NCBI RefSeq assembly: GCF_016920785.2
Contig: NW_024609880.1
Span: forward strand, 53,014,121-53,078,120
DNA length: 64,000 bases
Direction of reading: 5' to 3'
Source: Ixodes scapularis
Taxonomy: Eukaryota; Arthropoda; Arachnida; Ixodida; Ixodidae
The notes under the pieces were generated by a model. It saw nothing but the letters and a program-made list of their open reading frames with translations. It was not told where the DNA came from and ran no database searches. A program made the translations under genes and the position numbers. Below are positions 21,301-29,100 of the stretch, piece after piece. Numbering within the stretch: the stretch's first letter is position 1; each line of letters begins with the position of its first letter.

Positions 21301-23819
21301 GCCCCTCAGCTGTCAATCGAGAAAAACAAGTGTTCCTTGTGATAAAAACGTTTGAGAACCACCGGGCAAATAGAAGCGGAACATAATGTCACATGTTCTT
21401 TTGTTCTCATGAAGGGATAGTTGTGGGAAAGATTCAAGTTAAGAAAAATCGAAACTTTCTCCAAACAGATGTGAAGAAGAGGCACATGCTACAAGATGTC
21501 ACTGCCCGAAAGAAGCTTCGCGAAAAGCTTCAGTGCAAGAGTTTTAAGTGGTACCTCAAAAACATATGGCCAGAGAATTTTCTACCCAACGATAACAGAT
21601 TCTTTGGCAAGGTGAGCCGCTTCAAACATGCTGCCTTCAATCACTTAACATAAACAAATCATGACACTCGGGTAATTAAACACATAACTCAATGATAAAA
21701 AATACAGGCATAACTAGACACTCTAATATGAAAACACACTAAGCAAAGCTTAACCTTTGGCCATAACAGAAAGAGGAAAACAGATTGTACAACATAGACA
21801 GAATCTACAGATTCTACCATTTCAATAAGATTTTCCACCAAACTCCAAAATTCTGCATTAAACGAAAAATTGGTGACCACGATAAAAAAAAAAAGCTTTG
21901 TCAACCTATTTTAGACAAAATATATGATTTTGCTAATGAAAAGTAAAATTCACAAGGTGTACATTACAGTGAAAAACGTTCAGACTATAAGAAAATTGTG
22001 ATCATTGCAGGTGAGAAATAAAAAGAGTGGGAAATGCTTTGTGAGGCCAAGCTCCAAGAATTATCACCAGCCAGTGGGGAGAGTGGTCCTGGAGGAATGT
22101 GCATTAACATACTATGCAATGCAGGTATGAAATACAATGGGAAAGGACATCTTCTGATGTCAACTTGCCTAAATGCTTGTGTATGAACAAGGTGCTAAGA
22201 ATATTTCCAACTTTCGATATTCAGGATATCTTCCTTTGGGCAGACTGACTAATATATAATATTGACACATTGTCGGACCAAACATTCTTTCCAACAAGCC
22301 CTACATTGTTAGAGCTGTTTGATCATTCATAGAAGTAACTCTGAATCCCAAACTAGCTTTGAATATGTTAACAAAACATTGGGAATGTGACTGTCAGATT
22401 TTGCAGGAGTTAATGCAAGAACAGTTCTAAATGCCAAATCTGACGAATGCTTCGATTTCAATACCTAAAGAAGCAGAATTAAAACTTGGGTTTTACCTCC
22501 TTTGGTCAAGCACTTGATTTTTGTGACCGACGTCAAACATGTAAATTCCGAGGTTAACACCATACCGCTATTTGTCCAGACAGCACATTGCTACCTCCCC
22601 TCTTTGCAGCACTTTGTTTTTACCGAGGAGGGATTCATCAAGACAGACGAGTCAATCTGTCTAGACTCCCCAGAATCAAAAGCAGACACCAATGTTGTCA
22701 TGATTGCTTGCAACGACCTCCAAAGACAAAAATGGAGATATGACCCTAAGGTAAGTAAGAATATGAGACCTCTGTTGTCACACCATCACACATCAAGAAG
22801 AAAGCATAGGCAATAGGCAAAGATCACAAGCACTCATTTAACAGCTATATTCCCATTTCTTTAATCTCAGATATGAGAAATGCAATCAGAACTTTGGTTT
22901 AACAGAGGAAATGTCATTTTTGTAGCAAGTCCAAAACAATGTTTGGATGTATGCAATATGGTCCAGTGTTGTCTTTCCAAACAATCACACACATTGCACA
23001 ATAGAGCTAGAGGTGCTAACTATGATATTAATGCCTGCATCACTTCTTTAAGTTTAATTCTACAAGTCTGCCAATTGTGCCAGAATAAAACTTCATACAG
23101 CGACAGTTAAGCAAAGGCACGCCCGGCCAACATAACCTACACTTGATGCTCTGTTCTGTACAAAAAATTAAAATTCATGAACATAAATAAAGAAATATAA
23201 GGAGCATGACAAGCCTCACTTATTACCCTTTCCTTGTTTTGAGGAGTTCAGTTCATCTGTATGTGATTCAGCAATCTACGAAGGTCAGTAGCCCAAGCCG
23301 ATAGCTTTGCGAGATGATCCCACTTCACTTGAGAATATACAGCAAAGAACCGTGGCAATGTAAACTTGCACTCCCGAATTTTCTAAAAGCTCCAATAACT
23401 TTCGTGATAGCAGACTATTTCTACATAGTGAAAAGGTAGAGTTGTCTTGCAGTGCTAGAAGAAAATTTAACATTATGGTGCAATACAAAAAAACAACTCC
23501 CAGAGCAAAACATCTGTCAACTTTGCCTGACCTACCATTTTTCAAAAACAATTATCAGTTCGCTTGAACACCACTTGTAAACCTTTTTGCGATCCTTATA
23601 AAGAAACACGACAGTGACAGCAATAGAAAAAAAAAAAAAGCACGAGCTCTTAAACACATATTACGAATTTAGGCGCAGATCATTGTCCACAAGACCTCAA
23701 GGATGTGCCTGGACCTTCCCAGTCGACGGGGACCTCAAGGTGTCACTCTGCAGCGCTGTCACGGTGGCAGCAGTCAAAGATGGCTCATGGAACCTGTAGA
23801 CTGGAAAAAGCTTGCCTGA
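2524..23819 (+). CDS. Polypeptide N-acetylgalactosaminyltransferase (GALNT/pgant family), 3' nine exons
   Basis: This Golgi type II membrane enzyme transfers GalNAc from UDP-GalNAc to Ser/Thr and so starts mucin-type O-glycans. Coding exons: 2524-2693, 4734-4941, 5547-5717, 6691-6808, 14654-14840, 21415-21611, 22011-22124, 22610-22750, 23679-23819. All phases agree, giving 481 residues from the first complete codon to the stop. In this numbering the metal-binding DAH is at about 105-107, the Gal/GalNAc-T motif WGGEN at about 212-216, and the third metal-ligand His in CSHVGHLFR at about 240. A ricin-type lectin domain follows from about residue 351, ending in QxW repeats QKW and QRW. Family members are usually 550-630 residues, so about 100 N-terminal residues (anchor, stem, start of catalytic domain) are missing to the left. 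I do not assign a paralogue; the catalytic part resembles the GALNT1/13 and insect pgant5 type. Confidence 0.95.
2694..4733 (+). other. GALNT intron with one hAT-type MITE
   Basis: Apart from the element at 3199-3375 I see only A/T-rich unique sequence, short A and T tracts, and no supported exon. Confidence 0.6.
3199..3375. mobile_element. hAT-type MITE with G/C tracts, 8-bp target duplication
   Basis: The terminal inverted repeats read CAGGGGCGCATTTAGAGG on the left and CTGCATCCGCCCCTG on the right. The element is flanked by an exact 8-bp direct repeat CACGGAAC (3191-3198 and 3376-3383), the hAT signature. Runs of G and C fill the interior. There is no coding capacity. Confidence 0.85.
4734..4941 (+). 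CDS. GALNT exon b: DxH catalytic exon
   Basis: Encodes FLKAPLDEYVSKLPV through RSGL-like NRTGLIRARLLGAA to FLDAHCECTRGWLEPLL. DAH is the manganese-binding DxH motif. The acceptor is tgcag before 4734 and the donor gtgaga follows 4941. Confidence 0.95.
4942..5546 (+). other. GALNT intron, no feature seen
   Basis: A/T-rich intron with no recognisable repeat boundary or exon. Confidence 0.6.
5547..5717 (+). CDS. GALNT exon c
   Basis: Encodes RVVCPVIDIINDETFAY...HWGAFNWELHFRWFPV...TAPF, the segment linking the DxH motif to the GalNAc-T motif. The acceptor is acatag before 5547 and the donor gttggt follows 5717. Split Arg codons at both ends join cleanly to the neighbouring exons. Confidence 0.94.
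5718..6690 (+). other. GALNT intron with a transposon end
   Basis: The stretch ending near 6513 (...AACAGGGAACCCTAG) matches, reversed, the terminal motif CTAGGGTTCC.TGTTTTC also seen at both ends of the element at 26671-28329. The left end of this copy is not clear. Nothing else is recognised. Confidence 0.45.
6691..6808 (+). CDS. GALNT exon d: Gal/GalNAc-T motif
   Basis: Encodes TPVMAGGLFSIDRGYF...DDQMDIWGGENMEISFR. WGGEN binds the sugar donor and acceptor region. The acceptor is ttgcag before 6691 and the donor gtatgt follows 6808. Confidence 0.95.
6868..7406. mobile_element. MITE with TTAA target site (AGGGACACTGACA ends)
   Basis: The inverted ends AGGGACACTGACA and TGTCAGTGTCCCT are flanked on both sides by TTAA (6864-6867, 7407-7410). 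This fits a non-autonomous member of a TTAA-targeting superfamily such as Kolobok or piggyBac. It is 539 bp and non-coding. Confidence 0.85.
7967..8077. repeat. Short hairpin element, GTGCACTTCTCACCGAGC family, copy 1
   Basis: The arms GTCGAGTGCACTTCTCACCG and its near-complement GGTGAGAAGCTCACTC fold into a stem of about 50 bp. Relatives lie at 39143-39267 and 46275-46404. Confidence 0.8.
8101..8276. repeat. Long hairpin (GCGCGAAACACATGTACGAC arms)
   Basis: The first 26 bases at 8101 are exactly complementary to 8251-8276. The pairing continues inward with interruptions (ATCCGACGTCCGACC against the CGTCGGATCGG segment). Confidence 0.85.
8378..8534. mobile_element. Hairpin element with CACCAGCTCG tail, copy 1
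   Basis: The hairpin at 8378-8508 has arms around AAGACAAACCC and the GAGACTGG motif, with an inner GTCTCAAACACAGCTG segment. The tail TTCACCAGCTCG lies at 8523-8534. Copies 2-4 are at 18707-18836, 20084-20217 and 62913-63126. The four share the tail and the GAGACTG motif but have different stems. Confidence 0.75.
8663..8855 (+). repeat. 5' LTR of the gypsy element
   Basis: 193 bp, TG...CA ends, identical by eye to 13690-13882. It contains the element's promoter by family knowledge; no clear TATA box is seen. Confidence 0.95.
8857..8874 (+). other. Primer-binding site of the gypsy element
   Basis: TTGGCGCAGTCGACATG follows the 5' LTR directly and begins with TGG, complementary to a tRNA CCA end. 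I do not assign the primer tRNA. Confidence 0.7.
8979..13643 (+). CDS. Gypsy Gag-Pol polyprotein in a single frame
   Basis: It has 1554 codons, with ATG 8979 and stop TGA at 13641-13643. Residues about 10-47 look like a SAP motif (FTAEYLRDELSRRKLDVAGS...IIHRLL). A retrotransposon Gag domain follows at about 110-230, then a zinc knuckle CYNCRQLGHLSAKC at about 354. The protease active site is DSGSK at about 421, the reverse transcriptase YLDDVLLF at about 808, and RNase H TTDASAVALGAVL at about 956. Integrase shows an HHCC domain (HDNSGHMDAKRT...CQTCQ, about 1140-1185) and the catalytic residues in LDHVTM, LSDHGRAF and NGLVERSNGT (about 1210, 1267, 1302). The C-terminal tail has Thr/Pro-rich repeats (about TTGPTAS). 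Gag and Pol share one frame with no stop or frameshift between them. Confidence 0.96.
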   Translation: MPLVNWAEATPSDLAGFTAEYLRDELSRRKLDVAGSKEEIIHRLLDDIARSPPPPPSTLPLPDSAASAEGPQESSPLPTLDPAQSTQLLTSLLQQFLTVSQRAPAPVQVTTLPDLSASLPTFSGDGGISARHWIEELERTQGLASWEPSTLLAVALGKLRGPAANWKAVSGRQCLTWDSFKAAFQAQFGDRLTLLQWQHKVTTLVQSPAESLVNYSLAKLKLISKCPVVLTDAQRIEYAVQGINDEHLATSITAQCPATVPAYMDIVTRLDQTLSHSRLRSNRTEAESARPPVAKPHATPSSTQSSNRAERVSAIPQRISSLSQEQQEARYLAIASKHGAPAHRPGQDLSKAVCYNCRQLGHLSAKCTAARTPRNQQPASFKTNAPAMSCLQNSEPLEGSMVQCAVVQADVPTIGKVDAFPDSGSKLTILSQELIGTLSLLPWTKPPIAVVGGSTVVPTGTLCTRISVGPISAVVEVMVLARNPLPLILGEDWFEAAHAELVVRPPNPTEIRHPSSGAVLLCQEKVLPRMSNAVLLHTLTSSPFAPTIPSTGGLQLEPLPDDNQPLWLALACHEKSPQPERDSPKTCSPNSFERNKTSSILNEAQIGTELQPEESAAIQNVLQRHIALFATDDNDLGLYEGAQHAIDLVPDAVPYSRQPYRYAADDRQFIEQQTDELLRKGIIVPSSSPWAFPIVIVSRGSKKRLCVNYIPLNKETISVAQPLPRAEDIMDDIAGCSLFACLDLRFAYWQIRVRPEDQLKTSFITHRGTFQWTRMPFGLKNAPATFQKAMQAVFEQLRSRHPKCGVRVYLDDVLLFATNFHEFIDLLEEVLALLQTSGFKVSLTKCQFAVPSLTFLGYVLSKEGKRPNPAKVEAILKIPTPTTAKSLLSWLQTANFYRRFIPEFSKVSAPLQTIIRTGTFKWTPACESSFQALRQALTSAPVLGHFDPSAPTTVTTDASAVALGAVLSQLQDGNEVVIEYASRALSATEKNLHSNIWECLAVHWAISQKFRHYLLNRKFCLLTDNWSVACLTANFKPSRRFTGMLMDLVEFDFTVQHKPGKQNVVADMLSRLACATVEPMVTLCQLQQEDEECLALHQRLLTDDEARQDFVVIDDILYRRTHPNVHTIVVPHKLRQSVLELTHDNSGHMDAKRTLKKLQDRYWWPRMTATVTQYVDGCQTCQVNNRPTTRNVGKMGFMPTTEVPFSTIALDHVTMPLSDGGKYILNVIDFATRFIVPGAVSTTCTKEVIQHLYTVFYHYGVPDDCLSDHGRAFESCEFTRFLVLHGIRQHFSVAYRAASNGLVERSNGTLISVLRKMCNAEPSRWEEKLSAAAFAVNTAVNATLQFSPFELLHGYVPKLPMEKFRRLGTTTLEARLLDLSERRSEAQQNSEQAQQRRKRRYDESHRHVTFTPGQHVWLRRQEPITDGTTKLAPTYKGPYQIIAQKTPVTYEIRRITNPADNSSRDERVAHSSQLKVFRPPYVDPTLLAHLRPAPTACAEPDPVTTGPTASAEAEPLTTGPTPSVNTELATPGPSSRTQRVRRLPNYLTDYDLSE
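13690..13882 (+). repeat. 3' LTR of the gypsy element
   Basis: Appears identical to the 5' LTR over all 193 bp. The polypurine tract lies just before it. Confidence 0.95.
14654..14840 (+). CDS. GALNT exon e: end of catalytic domain
   Basis: Encodes IWQCGGSVEVVPCSHVGHLF...TFPNPGG...LARVAAVWMDEWAAFYF. It carries the metal-ligand His and the VWMDE segment. The acceptor is ttggcag before 14654 and the donor gtgaga follows 14840. The preceding intron of 7.8 kb is filled with nested mobile elements. Confidence 0.94.
15327..15376. repeat. Poly-T followed by poly-G tract
   Basis: A run of about 32 T is followed directly by about 18 G. A matching C-run then A-run occurs at 19287-19339. Such tracts are prone to assembly error. 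Confidence 0.9.
15536..15680. repeat. Degenerate minisatellite of CGTTTCGTCGACA units, copy 1
   Basis: About eight spaced copies of TTTCGT(C/G)GACA lie here, separated by short variable spacers, and end in a poly-T run (15684-15706). The inverse array is at 19545-19665. Confidence 0.8.
15774..15809. repeat. Perfect 17-bp-arm palindrome
   Basis: TAGCGCAGTTGCTCTCC and its exact complement are separated by AA. Weaker pairing continues outward (ACGGATGA against TCATCCGT). Confidence 0.9.
16362..18213. mobile_element. 1.85-kb TTAA-flanked DNA element with about 100-bp inverted ends
   Basis: The ends AGGGTAACTGCAAAG and CTTTGCAGTTACCCT are flanked by TTAA (16358-16361, 18214-18217). The inverted repeats extend about 100 bp (ATAGCCTAATTGGGACAAGC against its complement near 18158-18178). 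I find no transposase frame in the interior, so it is non-autonomous. It belongs to the same target-site class as 6868-7406 and 47185-48180. Confidence 0.88.
18707..18836. mobile_element. Hairpin element with CACCAGCTCG-type tail, copy 2 (inverted)
   Basis: The hairpin at 18726-18836 is almost perfect. Its arms run CATTTCGACAAAAACCCCG, then GAGACTGGGACAAAAAG. The tail is on the left, CGAGCTGGAG at 18707-18716, and continues as AAGGGCGCAAACG when read leftward. Confidence 0.8.
19287..19339. repeat. Poly-C followed by poly-A tract
   Basis: About 22 C, then CTCCCCT, then about 19 A. It is the complementary arrangement of 15327-15376. Confidence 0.9.
19545..19665. repeat. Minisatellite of GTCGACGAAACGA-type units, copy 2
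   Basis: Several copies of TGTCGA(T/C)GAAACGA with variable spacers form the reverse complement of the array at 15536-15680. Confidence 0.78.
19898..19924. repeat. 13-bp-arm palindrome
   Basis: CTCCAGTTGTTGA pairs exactly with TCAACAACTGGAG around a single A. Confidence 0.9.
20084..20217. mobile_element. Hairpin element with CACCAGCTCG-type tail, copy 3 (inverted)
   Basis: The tail CGAGCTGGTG is at 20084-20093, followed by GTTAATCC and CCCGAGACTG. The hairpin 20128-20217 follows (arms GGTGGAAGAAATTGGAAA and TTTCCAATTTCTTCCACC). Here GAGACTG lies outside the stem, unlike in the other copies. Confidence 0.72.
20218..20365. repeat. Partial MITE related to 24234-24675
   Basis: AGCCAATGGGA, CCATGGGACAGT and the terminal AAATGCTTTCGCATTAA match the right half of the element at 24234-24675. 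The left end is missing. Confidence 0.65.
20637..20900. repeat. Four degenerate about 65-70-bp units with CACGTGACGTCA
   Basis: Units alternate a CAATTTCCCCG(T/C)...TTTAGCGGGGAAACT block with GGTCACGTGACGTCA. Two complete E-box/CRE fusions are visible near 20762 and 20833. A nearby pair of CACGTGACT(A/T)TAGCGGCC units lies at 20412-20452. Confidence 0.65.
21415..21611 (+). CDS. GALNT exon f: linker to lectin domain
   Basis: Encodes DVTARKKLREKLQCKSFKWY...IWPENFLP, the typical linker ahead of the lectin domain. Two in-phase acceptors are possible, before 21415 (gaag) or before 21421 (atag), differing by two residues. The donor gtgagc follows 21611. Confidence 0.9.
21612..22010 (+). other. GALNT intron, no feature seen
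   Basis: Short A/T-rich intron without a recognisable repeat or exon. Confidence 0.6.
22011..22124 (+). CDS. GALNT exon g: lectin alpha repeat, first half
   Basis: Encodes VRNKKSGKCFVRPSSK...GRVVLEECALTYYAMQ, the first part of the ricin-like alpha repeat. It is bounded by ttgcag and gtatga and is in phase 0 at both ends. Confidence 0.9.
22125..22609 (+). other. GALNT intron, no feature seen
   Basis: A/T-rich intron between the two lectin exons; nothing recognised. Confidence 0.6.
22610..22750 (+). CDS. GALNT exon h: lectin alpha/beta repeats
   Basis: Encodes HFVFTEEGFIKTDESICLDS...IACNDLQRQKWRYDPK. It contains the CLD and QKW motifs of a ricin B repeat. It is bounded by ttgcag and gtaagt and is in phase 0 at both ends. 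Confidence 0.92.
22751..23678 (+). other. GALNT last intron, no feature seen
   Basis: A/T-rich with an A-run at 23628-23639. No exon is supported between the alpha/beta and gamma lectin exons, whose phases fit each other directly. Confidence 0.6.
23679..23819 (+). CDS. GALNT last exon: lectin gamma repeat and stop
   Basis: After the acceptor gcgcag this frame reads IIVHKTSRMCLDLP...LQRCHGGSSQRWLMEP and ends at TGA 23817-23819. CLD and QRW match the third ricin repeat. It is too short to stand out as an open frame, and a longer frame in another phase overlaps it. The upstream exon ends in phase 0, which fits. Confidence 0.9.
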   Translation: MIVHKTSRMCLDLPSRRGPQGVTLQRCHGGSSQRWLMEPVDWKKLA

Positions 23820-24233
23820 CCTGCCGCCCCTTTCTACGTTTCCACCCAACACACTGTTGCTGTCAAAAAAAAACAACAACTGACAATACAATTGGTATTA
23901 ATGACTGGCAAGCATCACAAGACTATTTCTTGCTGCCAGCACACCTCAAAACAAATGTCACGTTTCTTCGAATAGAGGTCACCACTATTGCAAAGAACGC
24001 CTGCACTACAATGCCCAAAACATGCCTTATCTGTGCGCTTACCCAGCCCTCTATTTTGTCCGCTCAATTTTCGTGGCAATATTGCACCAGAACAATTGCC
24101 GGTACTGCAACAATCTGTGACAATGTCTAACTGGGACGGCATCCCTCTGGCACTAGTTGCAAAGGTAAAACAAACTCCAACTTAAAGTGCAAAAAAAAAA
24201 AAGTCCGAGGACACCTAAGCACTTCTTACGAGT

Positions 24234-24675
24234 TGTGAATGCGAAAGCATAAATGTCGTTCTTCCGCTCCCTTAGCTCCTCTGCGGCGCAGTGGCGTGGA
24301 CGGCCGAGTGCACGCTCTATGAAGTGACCGCACCGCGCTGAGCTTGGCTGTGCCGCCTCTCCGGAGTTCGCCCGAGCGGGCTGTGTGGCCAGGCCCGCAC
24401 CGCAACACCTCTTACCGGAGGTCGAGCCGCTGCGTGCGCTGCGCCACCGTGGAGAGGGCTTCTCTGGTGGCGTCCCTGGGAACTATGCCACCCAAGAGCC
24501 AATGGAAGCCTCGTTCCTTGATGACGCGTGCCAGCCAATGGGAGCCTATCCATCAGATTTGTGCTACAGACGACAGGCTTCGCTCCATTGGGACACGGGA
24601 AGGTGCCGTTTGGCGCGGCTTCATAGCTCATAACGTCGGTTCGCTCCATAAGACAGTTAATGCTTTCACATTAAA
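24234..24675. mobile_element. MITE with AATGCGAAAGCAT inverted ends
   Basis: The left end TGTGAATGCGAAAGCATAAA and right end TTAATGCTTTCACATTAA are inverted repeats. The GC-rich interior carries GAGCCAATGGAAGC and GCCAATGGGAGCC. Long open frames in it are chance results of GC content. Confidence 0.72.
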
Positions 24676-25843
24676 AAAAAAAAAAACATGTTCAAAGAGC
24701 TTACCTTTTTGATGCACTTCTTCTGGAGAGAGCTGAAGTCTGTTAAAAAACCATAATCTCTGGTAGCTTAAAAATGTAGGGCGTAGCAAGTTCCGAACTA
24801 TGACAGGTTCAACCGGCTCCAAAGTTTTTCGCTGGGAACTTTTCGTGGGTAATATCCTATTCCCCGCAAATATTTCTAAAGGGTGCTTTTTTTTTTATCA
24901 ATGCCCCATTACAGTATTTCTATTTACAGAACACTATAAGTCAGTATTGTGGTGCAAGCAGGACTTGCTTGGGCCACAACGAAAAGGGTGAAATTGGTTT
25001 ATGACTTTTGTTGAACCATTCTTTCAAAGCAAGATCTATTCAAATAGTTTTTTCGATGGCAATTCTAGCAACCAGGGCTTGAAAATTTTTTCTGAGGAAC
25101 ATGCAAGCAAGGCACGGACGTGACCAGTGTTGATAATGTTGGTGCTAATTTGGGTCAAAAATAGCAGACTTCAGGACTGCATTATTTTGTGCCTCAAGCA
25201 AGCACACTATAGGGTGGCTCTAGACAACTCATATTTTCACAGCGAAAAGTCGGTCACAGAAATGGTTGTGGAAAAAAATAGCTTTATGATAATCCAAACA
25301 ATGTACATGGTTGCACATATTCGGAAAATAATTAGCATACTCTCTCGTATGTACAACATATTTGCGAGATTTAAATATGAAAGACAATTCATTTGCAAAG
25401 AAAAAGAATAATTACAGTATGAGCGATGAAATAGCCCTTGAAAAACATTCTCGCTACCTCGTTATAATATCTGCAGTCTTTTTTCCTTAGTGCAGGACGC
25501 CGAACAACTTCAATCTTGAGTTTGTACCACCAAAACCATTCCGAGTTATCTTCTTCTCTGTCAAGACAGATAAATTAATTACCTTATAAGCAGCATAATA
25601 AAACGTTAATGCGACCCACACCTGTCAATGAATATTGGATCAAAAGTAAAACAACCAAATAGAATTAATATAAATTTTTAAACAGATCTCCACATGTTTG
25701 CAAAATGCCACTAACATATCATCGTCGCAAAACATAAATTAAATGTCACCAAGCTCTTGGAAAACCCCCTGACCAAAATATTTTGCGCTCACGTCAACCA
25801 CGAACCACCTTCGGTGTTGCAGACCACGAATGCGGTGCTTGTT

Positions 25844-25895
25844 GCAATCTTGAGCTCTACCAAACAAACGCAATCTTGAGCTCTACCAAACAAAA
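25844..25895. repeat. 26-bp tandem duplication
   Basis: GCAATCTTGAGCTCTACCAA... occurs twice, with starts at 25844 and 25870. Confidence 0.9.
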
Positions 25896-26049
25896 ATACC
25901 AGCTGCTCCAAAAACACACCCTGCACAGCCCGCCCCACAAAAACACGGTAGAGTTCCAACACCGTCCGTTTGGGGATCGTCGTTGCACCGCACCCGACGG
26001 TTGTCGGGCCTATAGACCTACACGGGGAGAGGGTGAAGGAGTGCGGACG

Positions 26050-26180
26050 CTAAGAGTACATTCCTCTGCTGCGCTTGTGGTCTGCCTGGGCCCTCTGGTT
26101 ATGCCCTGCAGATCCGTGCCTCTCCTTCAGTTGTCGGTCCCGCAACACGTCCCTTGACTGGCCTCGTCCGCGGGGGCCAC
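26050..26180 (-). CDS. ascc2: ascc2 exon 18 (C terminus)
   Basis: Encodes GPRGRGQSRDVLRDRQLKER then HNQRAQADHKRSRGMYS and the stop TAG. The basic tail matches the human RANHNRRTMADRKRSKGM ending. The acceptor is gtaaag. Confidence 0.93.
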
Positions 26181-29100
26181 CTTTACGACACAGACAATGT
26201 GGCCCAAGGTTTATTGCTGTTCTCCAACCACTTGAAAACACGGTGTCTCGTGCCCTACACCAGGGGCTCTTATGCATCCATTGACGCATTGAAGCAGCGC
26301 AGAAGCCCACAAACCATGTACAGAATAACGCACACTGGGAATGTTTGACCCACGTTTATACATCAATGGATGGCTCAGATCTGCTCAGATAGTGCCTAAT
26401 CTGGACACCCACTTAGGGCTAGGGACATTTCCTTGACCGTCCCTACGGTTAAGAAATTGTATGAGCTCGGGGAGCCCCTGAGGGTACTCTGAGGAACCCA
26501 GAGTTACCCACAGCACCACTCAAAGCTTTCCAGAGCTCTCAAATGTCCTCGACTGTCCTTGCCCCTAAGTAAAACTACTTTTTCCCAGTTCAAGCACCAT
26601 TTTAGTGGATCTGAGTCATCGATTAATGCATAACTATGAGCCGAATGCTTTTAGCATGTGCATTATTACAAGGGTTCCGTGTTTCCGTTTAAATCCGAAG
26701 AACTCCGAAAAACACTATAGTCGGTTACAAGTCAAGAAGGTAGGAGAAGCTCCTCCCACAAGTGTGATGCGCCCGTTTCAAATCTCTCCGCAGTCGAAAG
26801 AAGAGTTCACTGGAAACGCTCCTTGTTCCGCTTCAATGGATTGCAACTCGTCTCCGATCCCACTTTTTAAGAAAGCGACCTTTGTATTCATCGGAGAGGG
26901 AACCGAGCCCCTGAAAGCAGCCTTTGTATCCATCGGGGGGGAAGCTAATCCCCGAAAGTCGTATTTGTTTCCGTCGGTGGGGGAGAACTCTAATCTCCCT
27001 CTCGTGCCTTCCACGATGCTAAGTCAGAGTCGAAAGATAAAGCAGATATCTACAAAAAGGCAAGACCCTCCTCGCGCGTTGGCCGCGACGTCACGGAAAC
27101 GGTGGGACGCTATTGGATGCGGAGGTGGCGGAGCGATATCTGATTCCCTTTGAGGGGCATTTGCCGCTACCTTCTTAACCTGTAACTGACTATAGGCTGT
27201 AATATTTTCGTCAATTCGGATATATCCGAAAAACTGAATTTCGGAGTAACAATAAAAAAATAAAAAGCAATATTAAGTATTTTACGAATCGATCGATTAA
27301 AAGCACAGGGACAGTGGTGCTGAGGAGAGGCCACTTCAGTTTCCTTTGAAATATTGGACTATTCACAAAAGGGAGTTCATTGTTTATCTCATCAAGGTTT
27401 GTTCGGAGCAACAGTTCATTGTACTTCTGGATCACTACAAAAGCCACCGTTCAGGTTTCCAGCTCGAAGCCATACTACTACCGTAATACCCTGAGATACC
27501 CCCCATAAAACTGAAAGCAAATCGAGTGAAAAGAAGGAGGTGGCTAAATTTCGGTGTGCAGTAAAAGAAAGCTAAAAGAATGCTAGTTTTAGATTCTGTG
27601 ACCTGCGAAACTTGTGATTACAGCAAGGAGTGATGAACTAAAGATTACTGTCCTCTTCAGGCAACAATGTCTGCTAATCTCCCGCCGCAGCTAAGTAACA
27701 CCATTTCCGCTGAGTTCACCACTGGCCAGGGCCCTGCAATTACTAGAAGTGGGCTCTCTTTTGGTGTTACTGAAAGAATAGCAAATCATGCCAAAAATAG
27801 GGATGAGTTAGAATCTTTCGGGGGGGGCATCTTTTGGAGTATTACGATATTGGTGCTTTGAGGTAGAAGTACTAGTTGTATTTTTGTAACAGTGAGAGCT
27901 ATGATTTTCTGCTATGAACCTGTAGATTTTATAGGAGGGGCAGAGCAGTTGGAGCTTCCTGCTTCCCAGCGACTACGTCCAGGTGTTTAGTTAATTTCTA
28001 AGTGTCGACATTATCTGCAACAACACTCCTTTGCGAGAGTTGTCGTGGGGCAGTTAGTGGTGCTGACGATGGTAAGGGACTTGCTAAATGCAGCTTCAAA
28101 GGTACCATTCAATACAGGTGAGTTCTTATAAATTTAGTGCATGTTTGTGTCCAGATATTATTTACTCTTCTTTTAAATACCAAAATATTGGAAACAGTAA
28201 AATCTATTTTGGAGCATTGGGAATATAAAAATATAAACTCCAATAAACTTTAAATCTTCAGTGAAAAATGAACTCAGAAAACCCCCGTTTGAATTTAAAG
28301 AAAAATGAACTCCGAAAACATGGAATCCTAGTCATTACTTACAAGGTGTAAGTTTCTGTGCTGCTTTATTACATCGATGCCAAGACCAGGAGTGGTTCTT
28401 TGGGTGCCATTCATGGCGGACAGGGGTCATCGAGATTGAAAAGTTTCAGAACCTTTGCCACAGGGTTTTCTGTTTCAATTATACAAGAACTGATATGCTT
28501 TGAAATATTTACGGGGATTCGGTTACAAGCTTTAATTGGAAAGAGTCTGCGGATTAGTTTTCTGTAAATCTTTGGACACAATCCGGCGGGCTCGGATTGG
28601 GGGGATGAGAAACTTTGCCTTTACTCTCTTCCAAACAAATTTACAGAGAAGTCAACCAGACTCCAGCACACCAGGATAGACAGAATTTGACACTGTCAGG
28701 AATGGCGTTTTGCAATGAGACTTGACCCTTTAAGAGCCTTGGACGAGCTTAGCTTGTCGGCCGCTTTTTGGTTAAAAATGCCATGGACAAGCTCGGCTCG
28801 TCTAGTGGTTTTCCGGTAGCCCTTGATACCTCGGACGAACTAGGCTCGTCTGAGTAGTTAGCGGTGCTGCTCATAGATAGCAGCACTCGTTTTGAATTGG
28901 CGCCTTTTTTCTTTTTGCCGCCGCTGATTTTGGCAAAATAAACTTTTAAAATTTTATTTGTTATATACTAGAGGACTAAAACTTAAAAAAATATATATGG
29001 CCTTTTTAGGTTGCTTTAAAAAAAAAAAAAAAAAGTGGCACTTAAAGGGTTAAACACCTAACAGCCTTTCTGTTGAGAGAAACTGTTTTTTTTTTTTTTT

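Larger units (their letters stand above)
14841..21414 (+). other. Longest GALNT intron after the gypsy intron, repeat-rich
   Basis: Holds homopolymer tracts, two CGTTTCGTCGACA-type arrays, a 1.85-kb TTAA element, two tail-motif hairpins and a CACGTGACGTCA repeat block, each listed separately. No exon is supported. Confidence 0.6.
23820..26049. other. Intergenic space between convergent genes
   Basis: This should contain both 3' UTRs. I do not see a convincing AATAAA for GALNT close to its stop. It holds one MITE (24234-24675) and a 26-bp tandem duplication (25844-25895). Confidence 0.55.

Noticed and set aside
23705..24130. 141-codon + frame at the GALNT 3' end
   Set aside because: Different phase from the lectin exon 23679-23819, which carries the CLD and QRW motifs and the correct splice phase.
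24317..24712. 110-122-codon frames on both strands
   Set aside because: They lie inside a GC-rich MITE; open on both strands, as expected from composition.
26605..27153. 182-codon + frame
   Set aside because: It runs through the ends of a DNA element and the CTATAGT MITE; no protein family recognised and no splice context.
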